From assembly GCF_014077005.1 (NCBI RefSeq), contig NZ_JACGVC010000044.1:558001-622000 (forward strand): DNA of 64,000 nt. Reading direction: 5' to 3'. Below, piece by piece: positions 37,259-46,026 of the stretch (positions are counted from its first letter, which is position 1; each line of letters starts with the position of its first letter). Both the position numbers and the translations under genes were made by a program. The notes under the pieces were generated by a model that was given only the letters and a program-made list of their open reading frames with translations, was not told where the DNA came from and searched no databases. The DNA comes from Colwellia sp. MB3u-45. GTDB lineage: Bacteria; Pseudomonadota; Gammaproteobacteria; Enterobacterales; Alteromonadaceae.

Positions 37259-38525
37259 AATTACGTCCTTTCCCTTTGGCGCCATAAAGTTTCACATCAG
37301 CGCGTTTAAATAGATCAACAATTAAATGCTCTGTTGGCTCAGACGAGACAACACCAAGACTGACCGTGTAGATGATGCGCTTACCATCAATTTTTAAGCT
37401 TGAATTGGCAATGGTCTCTCTTATTTTATCAGCAAGTTTAAAGGCGTCATCAATATCAATATCAGCGAGGTATATTGCAAATTCTTCTCCGCCAACTCTG
37501 CCAATCAAGTCAGACTTTCTCAAAAAAGTTTGAATGGTCTGGGTAAAGTGGATAAGCACTTTGTCACCAATAACATGTCCATAGGTATCGTTGATTCTTT
37601 TAAAGTGATCTAGATCCATTAAAATAAAAGATGTGGGTGATTTTTTGCGCTGGCAAAGCACCAGTAAATGCTGTGCAGTATCAAAGAAACTGCCTCGATT
37701 TAATGTGTCGGTTAAAGAATCTCTTGTCGCCAGTACTTCGAGCTTTTCATTCAAGGCTTGCAATGCTTGGGTACGCTTAGCAACAGCCCGCTCTAAACTA
37801 TTTCGCTTAGCTTGTTCGTCTTCTAGCAATATTTCCCGATCCCGTGCCATAGCAGAGAGCATGTTATTCATATGTACTTGAAGCTGAATGAGCTCGTTGT
37901 TTTCAATGTGAGAAAGATTAATCCGTTTAGTGAGGGTTTCGCTCAATTGCACCTCATTCACTTGCGACATCAACTCTTTCAAAGGGCTGGCCAAATAACG
38001 ATCAAAGGCCCAAATAAATAACCAAAATAAAATAGATAACTTGATGATTTCTGTGATTATAATCAAGGAAAATCCGAACAGAACTCGATCTAAAACAACT
38101 TCTGATGACGAATGAAGGGTAAGTGATCCAAGGAATATTTTTTGCTCATTCAGTTGCCAATTTAAGTCTGATTTGATGTCGAAAATTGATAAGGGTGTTA
38201 GGTCCCTGGTGTAGGACCTTTGAGAAATCATCGGCTGGTCATACTTGTCTAAAATGTCGACACCTTCAATAATCGGTATTTTGAGCAGTCCGGCAACGAG
38301 TGCCTCTAGCTGATTTTGGTTGTATTGCCATAAGCTAGTAGAGATTGGGCGGAGCACTGATTCTTCCAGCTGTTTTAATTCACTTACTATAGAATCCTGT
38401 GTTTTAACATATTCAGTTAAAAATTCCATGCTGGTGATCAGACAGGTTACGGCCAAATAGATGGAAAAAATAACCCGCATCATTTTTTGGGATAGATTGT
38501 TTGGACGAAGAAAATTTGCAAACAT
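37245..38525 (-). CDS. Membrane GGDEF diguanylate cyclase with periplasmic sensor
   Basis: A 426-residue inner-membrane diguanylate cyclase. TM1 (about 15-34) and TM2 (about 148-172) flank a periplasmic sensor of about 110 residues (CHASE8-like, with the SLWQYNQNQLE pattern). A HAMP-like linker and coiled coil (about 173-260) follow, then a GGDEF domain (262-426) with GGEEF (345-349) and an inhibitory-site RKSD (336-339). Its 3' end overlaps the start of a periplasmic binding-protein gene, so the two are co-expressed. The binding protein is a likely input through the periplasmic domain (inference). No close promoter was recognised. Confidence 0.92.
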   Translation of the reverse strand: MFANFLRPNNLSQKMMRVIFSIYLAVTCLITSMEFLTEYVKTQDSIVSELKQLEESVLRPISTSLWQYNQNQLEALVAGLLKIPIIEGVDILDKYDQPMISQRSYTRDLTPLSIFDIKSDLNWQLNEQKIFLGSLTLHSSSEVVLDRVLFGFSLIIITEIIKLSILFWLFIWAFDRYLASPLKELMSQVNEVQLSETLTKRINLSHIENNELIQLQVHMNNMLSAMARDREILLEDEQAKRNSLERAVAKRTQALQALNEKLEVLATRDSLTDTLNRGSFFDTAQHLLVLCQRKKSPTSFILMDLDHFKRINDTYGHVIGDKVLIHFTQTIQTFLRKSDLIGRVGGEEFAIYLADIDIDDAFKLADKIRETIANSSLKIDGKRIIYTVSLGVVSSEPTEHLIVDLFKRADVKLYGAKGKGRNYVER

Positions 38526-39151
38526 TAAAGTGACTTTTCCTTGCTTACTTCAAATTAAGGCTTATTCTAAATTACTTCTGGGTTTAATGGAATAGACTCA
38601 GCTTTTCAGCCAGTTAACAGACAGAAGAAGCCGCTATAATACCAAGTTTTATTAATTAGCTACTCTACTTTGTACTCAAGACTATCACTATGCTCGTACA
38701 TTATGATGTTCATTTTTATGATGAGTGAGAATATAAAAGCTTAATTATCATTAGATAATCGGCCTGCTAGCAACTGATAGCTGTCGTTTAGATCATTTTC
38801 AAGCACGAATCATTTTAATCCTGCATTTAAGCCTAAATTTAAACCTGCATTTAATTATCCACTGAGTTGCTGCAAAAATACTATATATTGTTGTTATTTA
38901 CATTGGCTGATTTTTAAAAAAAGTGAAATATTTTGCTGCACGATTTCTTAATAGAACTGTTACAATTACGCTTGGCTTAGCAGGAAAATAAAGACTGCCT
39001 GACGTTGTTGCTTATACTGAGGTTCTGCAATAAATATGCTAGTTTTTGATAAGCTCAACTCAATGAATAAGCTGGCATATGGTCAGTTTTTTTCACATAA
39101 AATCGGCAATAATTACTTTTATTTTTAAACGTAATATCAAGGAATATATTT
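38526..39151. other. Intergenic region between divergent genes
   Basis: About 625 bp, no gene seen. A CCTGCATTTAA motif is duplicated imperfectly around 38819-38855 within a T/A-rich stretch. The right part must contain the promoter of the MFS gene, whose ribosome site is CAAGGA (39138-39143). Confidence 0.4.
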
Positions 39152-40672
39152 GTGCGCCAAACGTTTATATCACTTTTTTCTCTATTTTTAAGTTGTTTTA
39201 TCTTATTGTTAGGCATTGGCCTAATTAATGTTTTATTGCCGGTAAGAATGAATTTAGACGGGTTGAGCACTGAATCAATCGGTATTGTTTTATCGTTATA
39301 TTATGTCGGTTTGTTAATAGGCGCGCTTTACAGCACAAGTTTAATCAAAAGAGCAGGGCATATTCGAATGTTTGCTGGCTGCGTGTCATTAGGCGCGGTG
39401 AGTATATTAATTTGTAGTCTCTACTCAGAAGCTATGCTTTGGGGCGCCATGCGGATAGTAATGGGGTTTTGTATCGCTTGCGCGTTCACGGCAATGGAGA
39501 GCTGGCTTAGTGATAGTTCAAGTAAAGAAACTCGGGGTCAAATATTAGCCATCTACAATGCTGTTGTACTGGCGGGGCTTTTTGGCGGGCAGTTTTTTAT
39601 CAATGTGGCCAACCCTCAAGACAATATGCTTTTTGTTATTGCCGGCATATTAATGTGTATAGCGATTATTCCTGTTGTACTTAGCCGCCATTTCGGGCCA
39701 GTGGTTGAAGAATTTAGTTCAATGTCTCTGCGCTTGTTATATAAACGCTCGCCACTTGGCGTGGTCAGTTGTTTTATCTCCGGCATACTCTATTCCGCTG
39801 TATTTAGTTTATTACCTGTGTTTGCAAAAGCCTTTGATATTACCGGTTTTCAGCTATCGCTTTATATGGGGGCAGCTATATTTGGCGCCTTTATTTTACA
39901 GTTCCCCGTCGGTTTTTTATCCGATCGTTTCGATCGGCGTACCGTCTTGTTGGTGCTGTTACTCATCTCTGCCAGTGCGGGGATTGCGGTGACTATACTA
40001 GCGCCGTTAGGGATCACATGGGCGGTATTTTTAGCGACGGCGATTACCTGTGGCATTATTGCTTGTACTTATCCATTAAGTATTACCGAAGCACTGGATA
40101 AGTTACGCCAAAGTGAGATGGTGGCCGCCATGTCGTCAATGATTTTAGCTTTTGCCTTAGGTGGGGTTTTAGGGCCTTATTCTGCGTCACTTGTGATGGA
40201 TAAATTTGGTGGCGATGCATTATTTTATTTCTTAGCTTTTATTCAGTTATTGTTAGCATGTTTTGTGGTCTTTCGAATGACGGTGCGCCAGGCGTTACCG
40301 ATAGAAGAACAAGAGCAGTTTGTCATGCAAGGGTCGGTAATATCTTCTGCTGTTGAACTGGATCCTCGTACCGAGTATCACGAATCGCAATACCGGCCTT
40401 GTGCTGAAGTAGAAACAACACTGATGGTGGCAGAAACCGATCCAGCGCTTGCGGTGGCATTGTCTTTAGCCGTGGCAAAAGTTAATGCTGAGCGCGGTAT
40501 AGAAGTGGCCGAAGCATTGGCAATACTACCTAATATAAATGTGTTAAATCTGTTTCAAGCGATGAGTGATATTTTACCTGAGCATATAGCCGAGTTAACT
40601 TTAGCTTTAGTGACGGTTAAGCCTGAGCTTGGTAGTGAAATTGCGAAATTAACACCCTCTACTGAGTCGTGA
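39152..40672 (+). CDS. MFS transporter with long C-terminal tail
   Basis: Major facilitator of 506 residues with 12 transmembrane helices (about residues 8-375), of the YcaD-like group. MFS motif A appears in LIGALYSTSLIKRAGHIR and again in GFLSDRFDRRT. After the last helix there is an unusual cytoplasmic tail of about 130 residues (376-506). The tail is predicted helical, with repeated Ala/Leu/Val-rich segments (DPALAVALSLAVAKVNAERGIEVAEAL, TLALVTVKPELGSEI, cited in part). The start is GTG39152 with CAAGGA 8 nt upstream. The substrate is unknown. Confidence 0.88.
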   Translation: MRQTFISLFSLFLSCFILLLGIGLINVLLPVRMNLDGLSTESIGIVLSLYYVGLLIGALYSTSLIKRAGHIRMFAGCVSLGAVSILICSLYSEAMLWGAMRIVMGFCIACAFTAMESWLSDSSSKETRGQILAIYNAVVLAGLFGGQFFINVANPQDNMLFVIAGILMCIAIIPVVLSRHFGPVVEEFSSMSLRLLYKRSPLGVVSCFISGILYSAVFSLLPVFAKAFDITGFQLSLYMGAAIFGAFILQFPVGFLSDRFDRRTVLLVLLLISASAGIAVTILAPLGITWAVFLATAITCGIIACTYPLSITEALDKLRQSEMVAAMSSMILAFALGGVLGPYSASLVMDKFGGDALFYFLAFIQLLLACFVVFRMTVRQALPIEEQEQFVMQGSVISSAVELDPRTEYHESQYRPCAEVETTLMVAETDPALAVALSLAVAKVNAERGIEVAEALAILPNINVLNLFQAMSDILPEHIAELTLALVTVKPELGSEIAKLTPSTES

Positions 40673-40784
40673 AATCATGTCAAGATAGTCAATGGCTAGC
40701 TAAAAGAGCACAGATGAAAATAATATACACTGGCCATATCATTAATATAAATAAGCAAAAGTTTGTAGCAAAGCTGTAATTTTT

Positions 40785-40831
40785 ATTATGGTTATAACAA
40801 CAGCGGTTATAACCATAATTGTTATAACCGC
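40785..40831. promoter_or_regulatory. Two overlapping alternative hairpins (GGTTATAAC repeats)
   Basis: Three half-sites containing GTTATAAC are arranged so that two perfect hairpins compete for the central arm. The first is ATTATGGTTATAAC (40785-40798) with its complement (40806-40819), 14-bp arms and a 7-nt loop. The second is GCGGTTATAAC (40803-40813) with its complement (40821-40831), 11-bp arms and a 7-nt loop. It is non-coding, downstream of the MFS gene and 420 bp upstream of the chemoreceptor gene. Confidence 0.8.
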
Positions 40832-40935
40832 AATTTGTAGTGCCCACACGGGCTAGTTTATATATCAAGGCGCAAGCATAGCGCGAATTTTACTCAGTTC
40901 TAATAGCTTTAAGGTTGAAAAGTCGAGCTTGATTT

Positions 40936-41049
40936 ATGAGTGAACATTGTCAAGGTTTGCCGCATAACCATCACTCAGTTGAAAGTATGTTGACTGAATT
41001 AGGTTTAATGCCAGATAGTGGAGTTCAGCTTTTTAAAGCGCTAGATTAG
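40936..41049 (+). CDS. Possible 37-residue protein
   Basis: A short frame from ATG40936 directly after an in-frame stop, with protein-like composition: a His/Cys-rich start (MSEHCQGLPHNHHS) followed by an amphipathic MLTELGLMPDSGVQLFKALD-type helix. There is no strong ribosome site, so it may be a remnant of a larger gene or not expressed. No family is recognised. Confidence 0.3.
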   Translation: MSEHCQGLPHNHHSVESMLTELGLMPDSGVQLFKALD

Positions 41050-41254
41050 TGTATGCTTTAACTTAGTCTTTAATTATTAAGATAAAAATTGCTAAAAAAT
41101 AAATTTTAGATGCATAATCAATCATAATGTTTTAGTCTTAACTGGTTTGACCACCATTTGCATTTAGTTTTAGCGATTTATAATCGACTATCAATCTAAG
41201 TGGTTACCCCTTGATTACCCGAGTATAAAAAAATCACTAACGCTAGAGGTATAT

Positions 41255-43288
41255 ATGTACAACCTACCATTAACAATAAAACAAAAAATAATAATGGGGT
41301 TTAGCACAATAGGAATTTTATTAGTTGCAGGAAGCCTTTTTTTTTATAATTCATTAACACAAATCAGCAAGGCCAACAGTAATGTTGAGTTATTAGCTGT
41401 TCCGGTACAAAAGCAAAGTAGTGCCTTACAAATCAAATTACTTAATATGATAAAAGTAGGTGCTTCAGGTTTCACCCAACAAGATAGCGTTAGCTTGCTT
41501 AAAAGTGAGCAAGCATACGCGAATTTAAATCAAGAGTTTCAATCCGCTGTTAAGGTTTTACGCAGTAAAGTCACAGACCAACCTAAAATGCTGCAAGCTT
41601 TGAAACAGGCCGAGGTTCATTATCAAGACTATGTAAACCAAAGCGAAACATTTTATTTAGCGAAAAAAAATGTTGCCTCAGCTAATGAAGATTTTGTGAT
41701 TAACTTGCAATTATTTCTTGAAAGTCGTCATCAAGCCAGTAATAAAATGCTTGATCTTGAATTACTTGAACTCCCCGACAATGCTCAACTACTAGTAGAA
41801 ATTATTGGCACTGGTGCGCGCATAGACGATATGTTGTTTACGCTAAAAGGCACTATGTCAGGTTTACAGCAAATTTCTGAGCTCGATATTTTGGCTCAAC
41901 ATAAAGAGGACGTAAGTTTTTTAACGGCCAACGTCTCTAATAACTACAACTTTATGCTACAACTATTTGACGGTATTGATGATCAGTCTTTACTTGAAGA
42001 TTTTGCCATTGAATTTGCTATTATAAATAACCTATTGGTTGAACCAGGTACATTATATCAAGATAAAAAACAGGCGCTTGAAGATAACATTAATGCAAAT
42101 AACAGCTATAACCTGTCAGTAGAAAGCTTTAACGCGACCTACCAGCAATTAACCTTATTGTTATCGCTTGCTGAAGCACGCTTTGATGAATTGCAGCTAA
42201 CAACAAAAGCAAAAGTTGCCACAGGGGAAAACCTAGCAATATATATGGCGCTTATCTTTGTTGTTTTAGCGACTTTTATTGCCGTGGTGACTACTCGTGC
42301 GATGTTAGGCCCTTTAACTACGGCCAATAAATCATTAGCCTTGATTGCAAAGGGAGATTTAACGCAAAGATTAACCATTAAGAACCAAGATGAGTTTGGT
42401 GATTTATTCAACAATATCAATAAGCTTAGTGACGATTTAACCTCATTGTTGAAAAATATTAGTCAGAATGCTTATTCATTAGACAAATCAGCAAAAGTGA
42501 CCAGTGAGCAAAGTCACCGCATCGCCGAATCTACATCAGCACAAATTACCCGAGTGAATGAGGCCAAACAAATTGCTGAAAAAATGTTTATAAGTTCATC
42601 AAATGTTACTGACCAAGCAAATTTGACCGCCAACAACGTTTCAGAAGCTTCAAAACACAGTGTTGAAGTACACAATATTGCTGACGATAACAGCAAGCGT
42701 ATTGATTTGTTGTCAACCAGTTTAAGTGACTCAGTTGCCGTCATGGCACGTTTAAGTAAGCACAGCGATAGCATTGGAGGCATTTTAGATACCATAGGTA
42801 GTATTGCTGACCAAACCAATTTACTGGCATTAAATGCAGCAATTGAAGCAGCAAGGGCAGGTGAGCACGGTCGAGGTTTTGCGGTTGTAGCAGATGAGGT
42901 CAGATCATTAGCGTCTCGTACACAGGCATCAACAGCTGAGATTCAGCAAATGATTAATGCCCTGCAAAAAGAAACAAAAACAGCGGAAATCGCTATTTTT
43001 CAAGGGCAAAGTCAGGCCACTGAATGTGCTTCGAAAAGCCAAGAGTTAAGCCATGGCATCAAACAAATTGACACCGCACTGCATACCATTGATGAAATGA
43101 GTAAAAGCATTAGCATTGCGTCGAATGAACAACTTGGTTTTAGTCAAGATATTGAAGTAACTATGACTGCAGCGGCCGAAGCAGCAACACATAATGCGGC
43201 AGAGTCACAAGATTTATCGAATCGAAGCGATGATGTAAATAAATTGGCAGGTTCGTTAACTGATTCAGTAGCACGATTTAAGCTTTAA
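41255..43288 (+). CDS. Methyl-accepting chemotaxis protein
   Basis: Chemoreceptor of 677 residues. TM1 (about 12-32), a large periplasmic helical domain of about 290 residues, TM2 (about 328-348) and HAMP (350-400) are followed by a long coiled-coil signalling domain. The tip contains the highly conserved [19 protein letters not shown]-type sequence followed by [15 protein letters not shown]. There is no C-terminal pentapeptide for CheR tethering. The ligand is unknown. The ribosome site is AGAGG about 7 nt before ATG41255. The start of a 14-bp tandem repeat overlaps its last codons. Confidence 0.94.
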   Translation: MYNLPLTIKQKIIMGFSTIGILLVAGSLFFYNSLTQISKANSNVELLAVPVQKQSSALQIKLLNMIKVGASGFTQQDSVSLLKSEQAYANLNQEFQSAVKVLRSKVTDQPKMLQALKQAEVHYQDYVNQSETFYLAKKNVASANEDFVINLQLFLESRHQASNKMLDLELLELPDNAQLLVEIIGTGARIDDMLFTLKGTMSGLQQISELDILAQHKEDVSFLTANVSNNYNFMLQLFDGIDDQSLLEDFAIEFAIINNLLVEPGTLYQDKKQALEDNINANNSYNLSVESFNATYQQLTLLLSLAEARFDELQLTTKAKVATGENLAIYMALIFVVLATFIAVVTTRAMLGPLTTANKSLALIAKGDLTQRLTIKNQDEFGDLFNNINKLSDDLTSLLKNISQNAYSLDKSAKVTSEQSHRIAESTSAQITRVNEAKQIAEKMFISSSNVTDQANLTANNVSEASKHSVEVHNIADDNSKRIDLLSTSLSDSVAVMARLSKHSDSIGGILDTIGSIADQTNLLALNAAIEAARAGEHGRGFAVVADEVRSLASRTQASTAEIQQMINALQKETKTAEIAIFQGQSQATECASKSQELSHGIKQIDTALHTIDEMSKSISIASNEQLGFSQDIEVTMTAAAEAATHNAAESQDLSNRSDDVNKLAGSLTDSVARFKL

Positions 43289-43339
43289 GGCTTAGATTTT
43301 AAGGCCTAGGTTTTAAGGCTTGGATTTTAAGTTAGGCAA
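43284..43339. repeat. 14-bp tandem repeat at the chemoreceptor stop codon
   Basis: Three near-identical 14-bp units (43284-43297, 43298-43311, 43312-43325) of the form TTTAAGGCYTDGRT, plus a degenerate fourth. The first unit contains the receptor's stop codon TAA. Confidence 0.85.
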
Positions 43340-43354
43340 GATAAAAAACAAGAT

Positions 43355-43396
43355 AAAAAAGCCCTAAATAGCGTAAGTTATTTAGGGCTTTTTTTA
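43355..43396. terminator. Bidirectional terminator
   Basis: Stem AAGCCCTAAATA / TATTTAGGGCTT with flanking A and T runs, between the convergent chemoreceptor and VF530 genes. Confidence 0.93.
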
Positions 43397-43415
43397 AGCG
43401 ATAAAAATATCATGA

Positions 43416-43961
43416 CTATCTAGGTGCATCAGAATAAGGGTCAAATGGTTTGTTCTCATTTGAACTTTTATTTGAACTACTACTTGAACTACTTTCGCCA
43501 CGGTTATGACTTGATTTATCACTAACACTAGGGCGACTGCTTTCGCGCTTATGCTCAGGTTTATAAGCTTTTTTATCTTCAGGTTTACTACGATGAGTCT
43601 CTTTAAAACTATCTTTGCTTAGCGGTATAATCGCTTCACCCCGAACCAATACTTTTGGTTTTTTAGCTTTGATATGTAACGGAATAACCCGTTGGCGCGG
43701 TGGCGTTTCGAATTCATCTTCACCGGCTTCTGGTAAGTTTTTATAATCATAGAGATAAAAACGTTCAAGCTTCTCTCTTGCCCACTCAGTTTTACGCAAA
43801 AACTTTAAGCTTGAAGCTATACTTGGATTACTTTTGAAGCAATTAATTCGCGTGTACTCAGCCAAAATATCAAAGCCATAGTGGCTGACTAATTCGTTTA
43901 GTAGCGTGTCTAATTTTAATCCATGTAAAGGATTGTGTAATTGTTCGTTTTCTTGACTCAT
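43416..43961 (-). CDS. VF530 (DUF2132) family protein with basic tail
   Basis: Residues 8-75 match the VF530/DUF2132 DNA-binding-like domain ([21 protein letters not shown], then [28 protein letters not shown], cited in part). Here this domain of about 70 residues is followed by a tail of about 105 residues, Lys-rich then Ser-rich ([22 protein letters not shown]), that most relatives lack. ATG43961 is the family-like start; an ATG eleven codons upstream is also possible. It is probably a nucleic-acid-associated cytoplasmic protein of unknown function. Confidence 0.85.
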   Translation of the reverse strand: MSQENEQLHNPLHGLKLDTLLNELVSHYGFDILAEYTRINCFKSNPSIASSLKFLRKTEWAREKLERFYLYDYKNLPEAGEDEFETPPRQRVIPLHIKAKKPKVLVRGEAIIPLSKDSFKETHRSKPEDKKAYKPEHKRESSRPSVSDKSSHNRGESSSSSSSNKSSNENKPFDPYSDAPR

Positions 43962-44249
43962 ATTTTGACTTATTTTTATCCTACTTAACGCCATTATATA
44001 CCCAAATCAACTCAAGATGCTTGTTTCAGTCGGAATTAAAAATGATTTAGGCACAGCTTTTAGTTCCCTGCAAAAGTTAAGTACTTACATCTTAAACTTG
44101 ATGGTGGCTTTGCAGCCAAATGTTATTGCTATCAGTTATTATTTTAGCTGTTATGGCATTGTAACGATAAAGCGGTACATGCAGTTCTGCTTTATGTTGT
44201 ATAATTATTTTAACACCTTATTAACTTCTTCATCAAATGGATATCTGAC

Positions 44250-44813
44250 ATGAAAAAACTAATCGTACTTTTAACTATTTCAACGTTAAGTAGCTCGGCT
44301 ATCGCGCAAGAAACAAGCTGGTTTGAAAGCTTAAAAAATCTTGTTGGATTAGGTGATACACCTGAGCAAAGTGTAGCGTCAAAGACTCCCGCTAAGCAAG
44401 GCACTGATGGATTGGTTGCTATGTTAACTAGCTCATTAAATGTTGATGCAGACCAAGCCGCTGGTGGTATGGGCGCTATTTTTAATTATGTTAAAGACAA
44501 TGTCTCAACTGAGCAATTTAGCCAATTGGCTAACTCAATACCGGGTGTTGAAGGGCTGGTTAGTCAAATGCCTGATATTAGCAAACTTAACTCAGGTACT
44601 AGCGATGGCTTAGGTGGGTTACTTGAGCAAGCATCACAATACAGTGATTCGTTAAAATCGATTAATAATGTTAAAAAACAATTTGAAGCTTTAGGGTTAA
44701 AGCCTGAAATGATCAGTAATTTTATTGCTACTGCACAAAGCTACTTGGACACAGAACAAGGGCAACAAGCAAAAAAAATACTCACTGACGGTTTAGGTAA
44801 ATTGTTAGGCTAA
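44250..44813 (+). CDS. DUF2780-like secreted protein (VcgC/VcgE type)
   Basis: A 187-residue exported protein. Its signal peptide (MKKLIVLLTISTLSSSAIA-QE) is followed by a Gly/Ala/Leu/Met-rich helical region (DGLVAMLTSSLNVDADQAAGG and LGLKPEMISNFIATAQSYL, cited in part) characteristic of DUF2780 proteins. It has no cysteines or catalytic signature. Its periplasmic function is unknown. A TATAAT hexamer at 44200-44205 is a plausible -10 element. Confidence 0.85.
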   Translation: MKKLIVLLTISTLSSSAIAQETSWFESLKNLVGLGDTPEQSVASKTPAKQGTDGLVAMLTSSLNVDADQAAGGMGAIFNYVKDNVSTEQFSQLANSIPGVEGLVSQMPDISKLNSGTSDGLGGLLEQASQYSDSLKSINNVKKQFEALGLKPEMISNFIATAQSYLDTEQGQQAKKILTDGLGKLLG

Positions 44814-45022
44814 TTGACATTTATTGAGGTAGCCAAAGACTTTTTTTTCATGATGCGTAAGCGGTTTATTCAGCCAATAAATTTCTGCTTGAGCTGAAAA
44901 TAATAATTATTTGCGTCTTGCGACTTGATCTTATGTCCTAGCGCTACTGTGAAATTGCATATTGCAGTTGCGCAGCTATTTTGGGGCCACTGCAATATGT
45001 AATATTCAATTTCATAGTGGCA

Positions 45023-45217
45023 CTAGCCTTCATCTTGAAAAATTTCTTCAATGCTCAGTTTAAATAACCTGGCGGCTTTAAAAGCCAGTGGTAAACTGGG
45101 ATCAAACTTACCTTTTTCTATGGCATTAACTGTTTGGCGAGACACCTCTAATGCCTCTGCAAGTTGTGCTTGTGTCCAGTCTCTTTCGGCGCGCAGTACT
45201 TTCAGTTTATTTTTCAT
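45023..45217 (-). CDS. XRE-family helix-turn-helix regulator
   Basis: A 64-residue Cro/CI-type protein with a complete helix-turn-helix (RDWTQAQLAEALEVSRQTVNAIEKGK, about residues 11-36) and little else. It resembles the YgzD/YozG-like small regulators encoded next to short membrane proteins. Its ATG overlaps the end of the upstream membrane-protein gene by 4 bp, so they are translationally coupled. It probably autoregulates the pair through repeated sites upstream. Confidence 0.92.
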   Translation of the reverse strand: MKNKLKVLRAERDWTQAQLAEALEVSRQTVNAIEKGKFDPSLPLAFKAARLFKLSIEEIFQDEG

Positions 45218-45648
45218 TGGTATTTTCTATTGCCAATAAAAATGGCAATTATGTGGGTCAGTCCCATAAAAATCACCAAATGAGCAATGTCAGCGTGGAA
45301 AGTTATCAGCTCTAATACATCCAAATTTGAATAGGTTAAGCCAACCACTAAACTAAGCCCTAAGGTAATGCCCATCGCATTGAGTTGAATACGTTGCTGC
45401 ATTTCATCTAAAGCTTTTATATGCGCGATATTAGCCAATACCATTTTTAAACCTAAGGCTAAATTTAGCAAAACGGCTATCACCGTTAAGCTGATGTTTA
45501 AGTCCCATATGAATCGTGGACCAAAATTAGTCAGTGCCATGCTTAATACCCAAGCCGTGCTCCAAAAGCCAAGTTTTGCCGTACTGCTTTTGTTTTTCTG
45601 CTGCCAAGATTTTTCTTTACTGATTATTTCATTATTTTTGTCTGTCAT
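45214..45648 (-). CDS. Small membrane protein coupled to the XRE regulator
   Basis: A 144-residue protein with four predicted helices (about residues 26-46, 50-72, 88-108 and 112-134) after a Lys-rich cytoplasmic N-terminus. The middle LDEMQQRIQLNAMG segment is typical of DUF2178/YgzD-associated membrane proteins. Its function is unknown. It shares an operon with the XRE gene (4-bp overlap), a widespread arrangement in which the membrane protein may modulate the regulator. Repeated AGTTTACTTT motifs lie upstream. Confidence 0.8.
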   Translation of the reverse strand: MTDKNNEIISKEKSWQQKNKSSTAKLGFWSTAWVLSMALTNFGPRFIWDLNISLTVIAVLLNLALGLKMVLANIAHIKALDEMQQRIQLNAMGITLGLSLVVGLTYSNLDVLELITFHADIAHLVIFMGLTHIIAIFIGNRKYQ

Positions 45649-45678
45649 CATGCTGACTCCTATGTCGCCACTGCTTTA

Positions 45679-45753
45679 CTAAAAGTTAAGTTTACTTTAC
45701 ATTTTAAAGGTAGGTGGTGATGCCCTTTATGTCAAGTTTAGTTTACTTTTAGT
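45679..45753. promoter_or_regulatory. Repeated operator-like motifs upstream of the XRE operon
   Basis: ACTAAAAGT (45679-45687) is repeated in inverse orientation as ACTTTTAGT (45745-45753). Each lies beside an AGTTTACTTT copy (about 45689-45698 and 45740-45749). The arrangement flanks the likely promoter and fits sites for the small XRE regulator. Confidence 0.55.
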
Positions 45754-46026
45754 CTTGTAAGTTTGACTTTTATGAGTCAGAGGTTTATGTTTTTGATTGA
45801 CGGCGTTGGCAAAAATGGGCTTAGTGGCAATATTTAGCAATAATATTTAGCAACAAATACAGACCTAGCAAAATCTAGGTGCACTATTCCCGCAGGTTAA
45901 CCTGCTGTGTTTGCCTTATTCATCGTGATGTTATTAAAATAACAATAAAAAGTAGTCGATATTTAACCCTAGGGCAAAATTCTTATAATTTGCTGAAGCT
46001 TTAAATTATATTGGTATAAATGACGT
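45754..46026. other. Leader region of the FGGY kinase gene
   Basis: Contains two adjacent palindromes: ACCTAG-N6-CTAGGT (45863-45880) and the perfect 14-bp GCAGGTTAACCTGC (45892-45905). A duplicated AATATTTAGCAA motif lies near 45827-45854. The palindromes could be operator sites for a sugar-responsive regulator. No gene seen. Confidence 0.45.

Noticed and set aside
44017-44253. 78-residue frame upstream of the DUF2780 gene
   Set aside because: It spans the likely promoter of the next gene and has unusual composition, despite ending on the next start codon.
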